Positions 1 to 7,148 are shown, numbered from the stretch's first letter. The stretch is DNA of 12,635 nucleotides from Candidatus Latescibacterota bacterium (GCA_018667995.1 JABIQT010000042.1:1-12635); one strand, 5' to 3'. Notes: a model not told the origin generated them from the sequence alone. Numbers and translations: made by a program.

Positions 1-43
1 GTATACCCCTCTGGTCCTGAATTGTCCGTGTAGATGTCGTCAC
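1..43 (-). CDS. 5' end of an unidentified gene, cut by the left edge
   Basis: A GTG codon at 43-41 is preceded by a good AAGGAG Shine-Dalgarno at 57-52 with 8 nt spacing, and its frame stays open to the window edge (14 residues, VTTSTRTIQDQRGI). It lies 84 nt downstream of the GroES-like gene on the same strand, so it may share its transcript. The peptide does not resemble a GroEL N-terminus, and I do not recognise it. A second frame from an ATG at 98-96 is also open to the edge but has no ribosome binding site, so I prefer the GTG. Only the gene start is visible. Confidence 0.35.
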   Translation of the reverse strand, partial: MTTSTRTIQDQRGI

Positions 44-127
44 GGTTGGTACTCCTTATCGTTGAACTGCTCCCGGTAAGATTGCCGGATCGATTCATCT
101 TGCAACGTATGACGCAATCGAAGTGGA

Positions 128-523
128 TCAGGTTTCATCGAAGAGGTCCTCAAGTATATGGCTGATGTCTTGTGGATCTGGGCGCGACAAGGCAAGGATG
201 GCATTGTGCTGTACGATGTAGTACGTCTTTCCCTGATAGTCAATTTCAATCGATTCATTGCGCAGGTAGTATGCAAAATCCCCGGGCTGTGCCTGGAGAG
301 GTAAATCCCTTGCGAGACTGTCCTGCCGTTCGGTCCAGGGCTCACCTTCCGAATATTCTGGATTGGGCATGACATGTCCCGGTCCCACTCGGACGACTCT
401 TCCCGTCCCGACTTTTTCTTTTTCTGTGACAGTAGCAGGAAGCAAGAGACCGGCGTCAGTCTGTTTCTCTCCGTCCTGGGCTTCTAACAGAACACGATCA
501 CCAACGATTATCAGGTCAGTCAT
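128..523 (-). CDS. GroES-like co-chaperonin (Cpn10 family), extended form
   Basis: The 131-residue product matches the Cpn10 fold. The N-terminus reads IIVGDRVLLEAQ, followed by a mobile-loop segment with DAGLLLP (about residues 23-29, the GroEL-contacting GGIxLP position), then EKEKVGTGRVVRVGPG, and at the end PGDFAYYLRNESIEIDYQGK and YYIVQHNAILAL. In canonical GroES (about 95-97 residues) these act as the lid of the GroEL folding chamber in the cytoplasm. Here about 25-30 extra residues sit between the VGPG turn (about 46-49) and the PGD strand (about 80), plus a short acidic tail. No groEL is visible next to it, which would be unusual for the housekeeping copy. It is therefore probably an accessory, divergent Cpn10. 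The ATG has only a weak GAGAG-type ribosome site upstream. A near-consensus promoter lies upstream at 590-618. Family assignment is good; partner chaperonin and role are inferred. Confidence 0.8.
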   Translation of the reverse strand: MTDLIIVGDRVLLEAQDGEKQTDAGLLLPATVTEKEKVGTGRVVRVGPGHVMPNPEYSEGEPWTERQDSLARDLPLQAQPGDFAYYLRNESIEIDYQGKTYYIVQHNAILALSRPDPQDISHILEDLFDET

Positions 524-589
524 TAGACTCTCTATTCAGGACATTTCAGTTGTTTGTGAGCTGCGATGGGTAAAATCGTAATCCAGACA

Positions 590-618
590 AATATAACGGT
601 ACAAGGATAGTGTGTCAA
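590..618 (-). promoter_or_regulatory. Sigma-70 promoter for the GroES-like gene
   Basis: On the minus strand a perfect -35 TTGACA (618-613) is separated by exactly 17 nt from a -10 TATATT (595-590). Transcription would start near 583, giving an untranslated leader of about 60 nt before the ATG at 523. Eleven of twelve consensus positions match, so this is likely a strong constitutive promoter. No heat-shock CIRCE-type inverted repeat is seen beside it. Confidence 0.75.
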
Positions 619-645
619 TCAGGCACCATGAGCAAAGGGATTTGC

Positions 646-674
646 TTGCATGTCAATCCGTATCTTGATTAATT
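646..674 (+). promoter_or_regulatory. Possible weak promoter for the selenoprotein gene
   Basis: TTGCAT (646-651) and TTAATT (669-674) are 17 nt apart and face the AhpD-like gene. The match to sigma-70 is only moderate. The -10 candidate lies inside an inverted repeat with arms CTTGA (664-668) and TCAAG (674-678), which could be an operator. Both readings are tentative. The rest of the 524-729 intergenic region shows no gene. Confidence 0.25.
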
Positions 675-729
675 CAAGCCACAGGTATCCAGCGAGACCT
701 GCACTCCTTATCTAATCAGCGAGGTAAAA

Positions 730-1302
730 ATGGCTTGGATAAAAACCGTACCCTTGGCAGAGGCGGACGATCAACTTCGAGCAGCCATGGAAGCGCAGCA
801 TGCACTGTATCCTGAGGAATATGCGGAACCGACGTCGGCGGATCGCGGTGTCGATGAGGGAATCATATCGACGCACACATTGATTCCGGACGCGTTACAT
901 CATGCATTCGCGACATTTGGCTCGCTCATGTCCCCAGACCTGCCGTTGAGCCGGCGTCAGCATGAAATGATCACCACGGTTGTTTCCGCTACAAACAGAT
1001 GTGTTTACTGACTGGAATCACACGCAGAGTTTCTGCGTCGGGTTTCGCTGGATGAAGCGCTGGTCGAGGCGCTCAAATACGACTATGAAAACGCGGAGTT
1101 GAGCGAGAAGGACCGTGCTATGCTGGATTTTTCGATTCAACTCACGAAGGATGCAACGGGCATTACCAAGGAGCATCACGACCGTCTACGAGAAGCAGGC
1201 TTTGACGATACAGGAATCCTGCAGATCACGCTGATCGCGTCCTGGTTCAACTACATCAATCGAGTTGCAGATGGGCTAGGCGTAGGACGAGAGGATAGTT
1301 AA
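730..1302 (+). CDS. AhpD-like peroxidase-related selenoprotein (CxxU), TGA read as selenocysteine
   Basis: Read through one TGA at 1009-1011, this frame gives a 190-residue protein of the carboxymuconolactone decarboxylase/AhpD superfamily, closest to the uncharacterised peroxidase-related enzymes. The C-terminal half ([12 protein letters not shown]; then [15 protein letters not shown]) is typical of that family. The core is Glu79, Cys91, Sec94, His98. This spacing equals the Glu118-Cys130-Cys133-His137 relay of mycobacterial AhpD, so the TGA falls on the peroxidatic cysteine. Family members normally read NRCxYC here. The frame continues without indel and conserved on both sides, ending at TAA. 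The start ATG at 730 has GAGG at 721-724 with 5 nt spacing. Expected role: thiol- or selenol-based reduction of peroxides or disulfides in the cytoplasm; the substrate is unknown. A matching SECIS-like hairpin follows the TGA. Alternatives are a nonsense mutation or a sequencing error. The gene is alone on its strand, divergent from the GroES-like gene. An automatic caller would split it into 730-1011 and 1099-1302. Confidence 0.88.
1009..1011 (+). other. In-frame TGA, predicted selenocysteine codon (Sec94)
   Basis: TGA sits between the codons for NRCVY and LESH, at the second cysteine position of the AhpD CxxC motif. It is followed by C, a weak termination context. Most other genes in this window (for example those ending at 128, 1342, 2574, 2870, 7149, 7579, 10089, 11198 and 12430) use TGA as their stop, so a general code change to Trp or Gly does not explain it. 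Confidence 0.87.
1022..1038 (+). promoter_or_regulatory. Bacterial SECIS element (selenocysteine insertion hairpin)
   Basis: A perfect 6-bp stem ACGCAG (1022-1027) / CTGCGT (1033-1038) closes a 5-nt loop AGUUU. The hairpin is 17 nt long, begins 10 nt after the TGA, and has G at the second loop position followed by U. This agrees with the known bacterial SECIS design, in which SelB binds a short stem-loop placed about 11 nt after UGA with a G in the first two apical loop positions. It lies within the coding region and encodes His98-Arg103. The bulged U of the E. coli fdhF element is not present, as in many other bacterial SECIS elements. Confidence 0.8.
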
Positions 1303-1307
1303 GCGGA

Positions 1308-1340
1308 TATCGCGACTGCAACTGTTCTCAGTCCGAGATA
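1308..1340. terminator. Possible bidirectional terminator hairpin between convergent genes
   Basis: TATC (1308-1311) pairs with GATA (1337-1340) and GACTG (1314-1318) pairs with CAGTC (1329-1333). The stem is imperfect, with a G-A mismatch and a one-base bulge between these parts and a 10-nt loop. It exactly fills the gap between the stop of the selenoprotein gene and the stop of the convergent Asp-box gene. No clear T run follows on either side, so intrinsic termination is uncertain. Confidence 0.35.
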
Positions 1341-1341
1341 A

Positions 1342-2577
1342 TCACAATGTGTCAACTTTAATACGGTGGCACATGAGGTCTGCTGTCCAGCCGTCTTCCG
1401 AATCTTCCGGGTGAGCATGTGCGAAAAAACGAGGATGATGAAGCAGGAGGTCACCCGATCCGTGTTCTTCCCGGGTGTAGAAGTTAGAGAGCGTAAGTCG
1501 CTCGTGTTCCCCAGGTTTACGATCATCGATGACGGTAACGCTCTCCCGATTTAGAAGCCCTGTTCCTCGATCTACTTCACCCAGCACAATAGGGTATCGG
1601 GGACTGTTACCCCTCGGATTCTCTGCGCAGATGTTCCCCATCCAAAGCAGCATGCCGCTGGAATGGGGTATTAGCTGTGAGCAGGCGCTTGGCGAGAAGA
1701 ACGGATGGCCATCTGAATATGTCCACGGTGCAGGCTTACTCCAGGACTCCCCTCCATCGACGGAACGGGCCATCCATTTGTGACCGGGTAGAGACGGTAG
1801 AGCGTCGTTGCTGCCCCGCATGACCATCAGGATCGAGCCGTCGTCGAGTTCTGCGATCGTCGGTTCGATCATACCCCTTGTTGTGCGTGCAGGGTCACCC
1901 ACGATCCTATTGGACGTGGTCCACGCCAATTCTCCGGATTTCTGCCATTTTCCCATCAGAAGCAGGCAGTCGGTGTAGGTGAAACCGGCGCCCGGATTGT
2001 TGTAGTCTCCATCGGGGCCGACCGGACTGCTTTGTACCGGGATCAGAATGACGCCATCCGATCGGGTCAGTGGCCTCTGTCCAAGATCCCCGATCATCAC
2101 ACAGTTCCTGCCTACCGATATGCCTGGAAGATGGTCTACTTCGTTGTACTGAGATCCTTCGTGCATAATCTGTCCGTTGACCAGATCGCTGACTCCACCA
2201 TCCCCGGATACCGAGTAGTGGAGCTTCCATTGACGCATACCCTCGATAGGGTCATCTGTAGGTAGCACTCCCTCAGTCCATACGCTGATATAGCGACCTG
2301 TGGCAGGATCAACGTAACCGCCACGAGGGTGACGTCGGCGTATACCAGCCTCCGTGGGGAACTGAGTAGGCCAGGTCTTCGGCTCGGCCCAGGTGGCGCC
2401 TCCATCATCGGAAAGCCTTACATAGGCCACATCGACGGTATCACTCCGCGTGGTGTAACTGTGAAAACTCACGAGGTGGTCAGCGTCGAGCGTAGTATAG
2501 TAGCTGGCCCCCATGACTCCCACTCCCGGGCGGGGAGAAGGCACAAAGATGTCGCTGGAGATTCCTTTTGCATTCAA
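1342..2577 (-). CDS. Sialidase-like Asp-box (BNR) beta-propeller protein
   Basis: The 411-residue product has at least two Asp boxes of the form SxDxGxxW: SDDGGATW at about 56-63 and SVDGGESW at about 272-279. Each is followed by a strand, as in six-bladed exo-sialidase propellers. A degenerate repeat (SVSGDGG, about 122-128) adds a further blade. Such proteins often hydrolyse or bind sugars, but no sialidase-specific FRIP motif or arginine triad can be assigned safely, so substrate is open. No signal peptide is obvious; it appears cytoplasmic or uses another export route. The start is TTG at 2577-2575, overlapping the TGA of the upstream membrane-protein gene by 4 nt (TTGA). A purine-rich GAGG sits rather far upstream, so translational coupling is likely. 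It is the last gene of the minus-strand block. A second Asp-box protein is encoded at 10080-11198. Confidence 0.8.
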   Translation of the reverse strand: MNAKGISSDIFVPSPRPGVGVMGASYYTTLDADHLVSFHSYTTRSDTVDVAYVRLSDDGGATWAEPKTWPTQFPTEAGIRRRHPRGGYVDPATGRYISVWTEGVLPTDDPIEGMRQWKLHYSVSGDGGVSDLVNGQIMHEGSQYNEVDHLPGISVGRNCVMIGDLGQRPLTRSDGVILIPVQSSPVGPDGDYNNPGAGFTYTDCLLLMGKWQKSGELAWTTSNRIVGDPARTTRGMIEPTIAELDDGSILMVMRGSNDALPSLPGHKWMARSVDGGESWSKPAPWTYSDGHPFFSPSACSQLIPHSSGMLLWMGNICAENPRGNSPRYPIVLGEVDRGTGLLNRESVTVIDDRKPGEHERLTLSNFYTREEHGSGDLLLHHPRFFAHAHPEDSEDGWTADLMCHRIKVDTL

Positions 2578-2873
2578 TGGTCAGTACCGTCCTCTTCTTT
2601 ATTCTTGATCCAGCTCCACGTTATGGCGGAGGCGACCAATGTAGATCCGAGCCAGATGGAGAGGATAATGGCAGGCAGGGGAGGAGATGTCAGCTGTGCC
2701 GCAAGCGCGAAAAGCCCGTAGAGCAACAACGTGAATAGCCACAGCATCCAGATGGTGGATGAGGACCAATTCTCTGAGGACAAAACCGCACTCCTTTGAA
2801 GAAATCTAATCAGCATTCTGTCCGACCGGCGAAAATCCCTATACTGCACTTCCAAGTCGACCTGGGGTATCAC
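2574..2873 (-). CDS. Small two-helix membrane protein of unknown function
   Basis: I do not recognise this 99-residue protein. It has a charged N-terminal stretch with several arginines (about 12-27), two hydrophobic helices (about 41-61 and 67-89) joined by a short proline-containing turn (TSPPLP), and an acidic, charged C-terminal tail. A hairpin in the inner membrane with both ends in the cytoplasm fits the positive-inside rule. The GTG start at 2873-2871 overlaps the TGA of the deacetylase gene (GTGA), and its own TGA overlaps the start of the Asp-box gene (TTGA). This placement argues that it is a real gene co-translated with both neighbours. An internal ATG at about residue 20 is a less likely start. 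Confidence 0.65.
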   Translation of the reverse strand: MIPQVDLEVQYRDFRRSDRMLIRFLQRSAVLSSENWSSSTIWMLWLFTLLLYGLFALAAQLTSPPLPAIILSIWLGSTLVASAITWSWIKNKEEDGTDH

Positions 2874-3646
2874 GTTTTTAGATCGGCACGCTTCTTTAGG
2901 ATACTGATAGCGACGTTTACGACCGTATCCGTCCAGATGCGATCTTTCTGTTCCGCCAAATGTGAAAGCAGGCCCTCAAACGCCTTGTCGTCTACGGAAA
3001 TATGATCGCCACCCACTCCGTGGAAACAGAAGACCGACCAGCGTCCCTGGTCTACTGCCTCTTCCGCATAGGATACAAGCTGCTCTGTCGTCCATCCAGA
3101 AGCATCGCATGCCCAGAGGTACTCCAGTTCACAGTGCTCCGGATGGTTTGGCCTCTCGCCTCCTCCTCTGCCGGCAGGAAAATGGCGGGCAACAACCGGA
3201 ACGATACTCTCACGTGTAGCACCCGAGCCGATCCAACTGTGATAGCATGGATAACAGTAGCTGAAGACGGTCTGGTCGGGAATGGCCTGGCGGATGTTTG
3301 CTGTTGCCTCAAGCACCTCGGCCTCGTATCGATCCATTGAAAATGATTCAATATCATTGCCCGGAGATACAAAATCGAAATTGCGGGAACAGGGATGATT
3401 CACCGAGTGGTTGCCTATCTCGTGACCTCGGGCTGCGGCATTTCGCCAGAACGGTATGTGATCAAGCCAGCCCGATCCACCAGTGGGGACATAAAAGGTA
3501 CCGGGCAGATCGTACCGATCCAGCAGCGGGATGGCTATCTCCCGATGGGTAGGTGCGGCGTCGTCAAATGATAAGGAGACAGCTCCCTCACATTTGTCGG
3601 GCCAGAAGGAACGGGCCCGTATCCCAGATAAATCCGCATCAGACAT
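2870..3646 (-). CDS. Polysaccharide deacetylase family protein (NodB domain, CE4-like)
   Basis: The 258-residue protein carries NodB motif 1 as SFDDA (Asp28, Asp29) and motif 2 as HSVNH (His80, His84). These supply the catalytic base Asp and the Asp-His-His metal site of CE4 deacetylases, which remove acetyl groups from amino sugars or related amides. The TGTFYVPTGG segment at about 49-57 is a typical strand after motif 1. Near the C-terminus, SVFCFHGVGGDH (about 205-216) supplies the late His-containing motif. No signal peptide or membrane segment is seen, so it appears cytoplasmic and acts on small sugars or amides rather than cell-wall polymer. The ATG at 3646 has a GGAGG site at 3657-3653 with 6 nt spacing. 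It follows the M24-fold gene by only 14 nt and overlaps the next gene by 4 nt. Substrate is inferred only from family. Confidence 0.85.
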   Translation of the reverse strand: MSDADLSGIRARSFWPDKCEGAVSLSFDDAAPTHREIAIPLLDRYDLPGTFYVPTGGSGWLDHIPFWRNAAARGHEIGNHSVNHPCSRNFDFVSPGNDIESFSMDRYEAEVLEATANIRQAIPDQTVFSYCYPCYHSWIGSGATRESIVPVVARHFPAGRGGGERPNHPEHCELEYLWACDASGWTTEQLVSYAEEAVDQGRWSVFCFHGVGGDHISVDDKAFEGLLSHLAEQKDRIWTDTVVNVAISILKKRADLKT

Positions 3647-3660
3647 GTCTTACCTCCAAC

Positions 3661-5061
3661 TTAAGAAACCTGAACCAGAGCTTTTTGGGGACTTAACAGA
3701 TAGGGACGCAATACTGCCGGCATGTTCGAGAATGGCAATACATCCTCGCCAAGATTGATGCCCAGGATTTCCTTCATGAAACGCCTACGAGCCTGAATTC
3801 TCGACCACATTTCGGGATGGTTGGATTCGAGTTGGCTGCGGAGATCCTGGTCTGCCAGTGCAATACCATCTTCCACGTTGGTTGTATAATACGCTTCGTT
3901 TGTGTGAACCGGGATGATATCCAGTTGGATCGCCATTCCAGAGGTAAGTTTGGCCTTGGATCCGGGTTCTATTGAGCTGTTCACCCATTCGTCCAGATGA
4001 ATCAAGTGGCCCGGATTCAATGACTGATTGAAAGGGCGACCCGTAAAATGCGATTCTATGCGTTCGTAAAGCTCGCCCCCGACGGTACCTATTCCTACCG
4101 TCTCATACCAGTCTACCGCGGCAGCGTAGTAAGGTTTGACGAAGTTCTCCACATAATCGCGGGCACCAGAAGGGAGTTCGTCTTCGTCATGTACGATGAA
4201 ACCCGCCCGGGCGCTAAGTCCTCCCCATACCCCTATTGCCATTAGCATCGGGTCGCCCACTGAGACGCTATTCAAGGTGGGGCTACCCAGCTGTGGAGAC
4301 CTGGAACCGGCGTTGACCACGGGATGACAGGATAAGGGCAGGCCGTTGAGTCGGGCGGTCTCTACGATACCGAGCTCCGTCTCTCCGGGGACCACATGTT
4401 CGGTCATGTTCCTTACGCCCTGGGATGCAAATGTAGCGCCAAATTCCAGGACCGCGAGCTGGTCGACACTATTGATCGCGCGCAGCCCGTTAGAAGCATT
4501 GGTAAAGAAATCTGTGGCATTAGTGACGCCGTGTCTGGCGCCGACGGCCTCCCTCAGTGCATCTACGATATAGGCGGGGATTTCAATGCACGTGGCGGGA
4601 TCCAAGCTTTCTCGCTCGTCATAGGATTTCCAGCCCACAGTACCTACTCGGGATCCCGGTCCAATCCCTTCTTCCTCGAGAATCTGGGAAAGAGGTATGA
4701 GCTTGTCCCTCCATTGTCCCAGGAGCGAAAAACTCTGAAACAGAGACAGCTTGTGAGCAATACCGATAATACGCTTTGCATAGTCGAATCCCTCGTTTCC
4801 GACCAGTACGTGGGGAGGGCCTTCTATACCCATGATGAGCATCCCCTCCTCGAAGCGTGGATCGAAGCCGGTCAGGAACATCAGATTTGGAAAGTGCTCC
4901 CTGTCGCCGTAAACCACGAGGTGCGTCAAGCCGCGATCCGCCATACGCTGGCGCGTCGCCAGAATACGAGACTCATACTCCTCGGTTGATATCTCAGGCT
5001 GGACACCGGGCAGTCCAAATTCCGGGACGTCTATTTCAACCAGCTGGATACGGTTTGACAT
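3661..5061 (-). CDS. M24/creatinase-fold (Xaa-Pro peptidase-like) protein with degraded metal site
   Basis: The 466-residue protein has an N-terminal creatinase-like domain (RQRMADRGLTHLVVYGDREHFPNL region, about 37-60) and a C-terminal pita-bread domain. The domain keeps signature remnants: PGHLIHLDEW (about 349-358), SGMAIQLDIIP, and VEDGIAL. In metal-dependent family members the motifs supply Asp, Asp, His, Glu, Glu. Here the two early Asp positions are lost in LMAIGVWGGLSARAGF, and the GMxFxIEPG Glu is not kept. Only a His and the VEDG Glu remain. Creatinase, which works without a metal, also lacks the metal set, so this may be a C-N hydrolase or a non-catalytic protein rather than an aminopeptidase. 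The ATG at 5061 has a GAGGGAG site at 5074-5068. It lies 14 nt after the esterase gene, clearly in one operon. The fold is secure; the reaction is not. Confidence 0.78.
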   Translation of the reverse strand: MSNRIQLVEIDVPEFGLPGVQPEISTEEYESRILATRQRMADRGLTHLVVYGDREHFPNLMFLTGFDPRFEEGMLIMGIEGPPHVLVGNEGFDYAKRIIGIAHKLSLFQSFSLLGQWRDKLIPLSQILEEEGIGPGSRVGTVGWKSYDERESLDPATCIEIPAYIVDALREAVGARHGVTNATDFFTNASNGLRAINSVDQLAVLEFGATFASQGVRNMTEHVVPGETELGIVETARLNGLPLSCHPVVNAGSRSPQLGSPTLNSVSVGDPMLMAIGVWGGLSARAGFIVHDEDELPSGARDYVENFVKPYYAAAVDWYETVGIGTVGGELYERIESHFTGRPFNQSLNPGHLIHLDEWVNSSIEPGSKAKLTSGMAIQLDIIPVHTNEAYYTTNVEDGIALADQDLRSQLESNHPEMWSRIQARRRFMKEILGINLGEDVLPFSNMPAVLRPYLLSPQKALVQVS

Positions 5062-5075
5062 ACTGAACTCCCTCT

Positions 5076-7055
5076 TTAAACGGATCCCGAGGCTCCATTA
5101 ATCGCCCAATCCACAAGCTCCGGAACAGGTGCCCGCCGGCGGGCCACACGAAGACGATCGCGCGAATCTGCGACGCGGTAGATTTCCTCCATCCATTCCG
5201 TCTGGAAAATGCCGCCTGTATTGTGGAGCAGCAGTTCGGCAGGAGCGGCCAGGGCGACTGCCGTTCGGAGATCTCCAGCGCGTCGAAGACACGGAATAAA
5301 CAATTTGTCTATGAATGCCTGATCGTCCTCCATATTGAATTTCAGGGTGTCACATGTAGCTCTAGCGATGTGCGGATCCAACGCCGCAGCTATCAGGCAC
5401 CACAGGCCTGCATCTCCGGTCCCGATGACACCAACGGTCGAGGCGCCCGTGCGCTCACGCAAGCTTGTGACGCTTGTGATGATGTCCTGAATCCGATATG
5501 CCGTCTTGGTATGGTTGTAGGTGGTGCTATACTGTCGCGCCGAGTCGCCTGCTTCCGAGATACTGTCACCCGTGCCGAAGGTGTCTATGGTCATCACGGT
5601 CTGGCCCTGCTCAAGTAGACCGCCAATGACCGGACTCGGATTCCCATCGTCATCAATCAGACGATCCGAGCCACCTGGATGTACGACCAGCACGGCGCCA
5701 CGGGATTTCTTACCCGGTTCATATACCAGGGCTGGTACCCGGTCTCCCCTGTCGCTGGTACCCACGATGATGCGGTTGACAGAATAGCCCTGTTTGCGCG
5801 TCATCCCCAAGGGTGTTTCGACGATGTCTGCCGGTGCGGGAACACTTGCTCCGATCATTGCCCGGAAGGCCGCATTGGCGGTTTTCCGAAACTTGCGCAG
5901 TTCCTTGGTAGCGTCTGGCGTGTTTTTGTCGAAACGGGCTCGGACTTTCTGTAGAATGATGTCGATTAGACCTTCTTCATCGACTGCCCCTTCGGGAAGC
6001 GGTCCCTCGCCAAATACCTTCAGATTGTCCACCGGATCCATAGCGAATGATCGCTCAGAATACGGCATCTGGACCTCCGTATCGAGCAACCATTTTGCGA
6101 AGAATGGATACATCGCATTACGCGAATCTTTGTTGTAATTGTGACCGGCATCAATCTGTACATGGCTCAGGTTCTCTTCGGCTTCGAATAGCCGATAGAC
6201 CTCTCGGATAGTCGGGTATTCCAGATTTGGCGTATTGACCGTCCAGTCGCCCGTGGCAGAAATCATAAGCATGGGGCGCGGAGCCATGAGCGCTCCAATT
6301 TCGATATTATTGGTTCCTATCCTCATTAGGGGCCCATTTTCGCAGAGACAGCCGCCCTGCATATGATTGGAGATCATATTAACGGGAGACGAGAGCATGA
6401 TCCTGTCATCAACTGCTGTGAGAATAAACGTCTGAGTCGCACCACCTGAACATCCTGTGCATGCGATTTTGCGTTTGTCGACGTCGGGCAGGGATTCCAG
6501 GAAATCGATGGACCGAATGCTATTCCACACCTGTAGGCCCATCATGCTTATGCCCCAGAGCTCGAGCCTCTGGTCACCGAAATCCCGATGGTCCAACTGG
6601 CGACTATCGTTGTACCCTATCATATCATAGGCAAAGGCCACGCATCCCATTCGGGCTAATTCTATACACCTACCTGGAATCGAGCCATCTTCGCTGTTCT
6701 CAAACCGTCCGTTCTTCCAATGTCCATGGGGGTTGAGGACACCTGGCCCCGGCTCGTCGTTGTTCAATGGACGGTACAGATTGCCAGTGACGTAGAAACC
6801 GGGAAGACTCTCAAAGTATACCTTCTCTACGGTGTAGTCCTCGTGCTCGATCCGGTCAAAAATCTGAGGGTTCAGCTGACACTTCTCCGGTGACGGAAGC
6901 AGTCCCAACCCTACCTGGATCTGTTCTCGCAGTGCTCGGGCGCGCTTCATCCACTCTTCTCTGGTCTCAGGCGGCTCAAACATGTAAGGCAGGTCTAGGT
7001 GTTGTACGTCCGTGTGGCGTCTGTCTACTGGAGGTATAGGGGTATATGCACCCAT
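5076..7055 (-). CDS. Tandem alpha/beta hydrolase, acetyl-xylan-esterase-like (active first domain, degenerate second)
   Basis: The 659-residue protein contains two alpha/beta-hydrolase domains. The first (about 80-330) has a complete triad: nucleophile Ser203 in GCSGGA, Asp270 in ATGDW, and His305 in DAGHN. An oxyanion-type NPHGHW stretch lies at about 108-113. This matches acetyl xylan esterase/cephalosporin-deacetylase-like enzymes that release acetyl groups from sugars. The second (about 400-620) keeps a strand followed by VVHPGG (about 457-462), but its nucleophile elbow reads IGTGDAG (about 544-550), with no serine or cysteine, so it is probably non-catalytic. No signal peptide is visible. 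The ATG at 7055 has AAGGAG at 7070-7065 with 9 nt spacing. It starts 93 nt after queF on the same strand and is followed closely by the M24-fold gene. With the downstream deacetylase it suggests deacetylation of sugars. Confidence 0.82.
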   Translation of the reverse strand: MGAYTPIPPVDRRHTDVQHLDLPYMFEPPETREEWMKRARALREQIQVGLGLLPSPEKCQLNPQIFDRIEHEDYTVEKVYFESLPGFYVTGNLYRPLNNDEPGPGVLNPHGHWKNGRFENSEDGSIPGRCIELARMGCVAFAYDMIGYNDSRQLDHRDFGDQRLELWGISMMGLQVWNSIRSIDFLESLPDVDKRKIACTGCSGGATQTFILTAVDDRIMLSSPVNMISNHMQGGCLCENGPLMRIGTNNIEIGALMAPRPMLMISATGDWTVNTPNLEYPTIREVYRLFEAEENLSHVQIDAGHNYNKDSRNAMYPFFAKWLLDTEVQMPYSERSFAMDPVDNLKVFGEGPLPEGAVDEEGLIDIILQKVRARFDKNTPDATKELRKFRKTANAAFRAMIGASVPAPADIVETPLGMTRKQGYSVNRIIVGTSDRGDRVPALVYEPGKKSRGAVLVVHPGGSDRLIDDDGNPSPVIGGLLEQGQTVMTIDTFGTGDSISEAGDSARQYSTTYNHTKTAYRIQDIITSVTSLRERTGASTVGVIGTGDAGLWCLIAAALDPHIARATCDTLKFNMEDDQAFIDKLFIPCLRRAGDLRTAVALAAPAELLLHNTGGIFQTEWMEEIYRVADSRDRLRVARRRAPVPELVDWAINGASGSV

Positions 7056-7148
7056 ATGGATAGGCTCCTTGAAAGATCAGGGTTGCAGAAATTCATGCCG
7101 GGGATAAGAGGGCGGATTCGTGAGGCGGAGATGGTCCTCAGGCGCCAT

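Noticed and set aside
1009-1011. Genome-wide reassignment of TGA to Trp or Gly
   Set aside because: Most other genes in the window end at TGA at sensible positions, and Trp is coded by TGG.
730-1302. Pseudogene or two separate short genes split by a stop codon
   Set aside because: The frame does not shift, family similarity is continuous across the TGA, the TGA is exactly at the redox Cys, and a SECIS-like hairpin follows at the correct distance. The second part has no start codon with a ribosome site.
4396-4989. 197-codon plus-strand open frame
   Set aside because: It lies antisense within the M24-fold gene, and its product shows no family features; it is a shadow of that gene's codon pattern.
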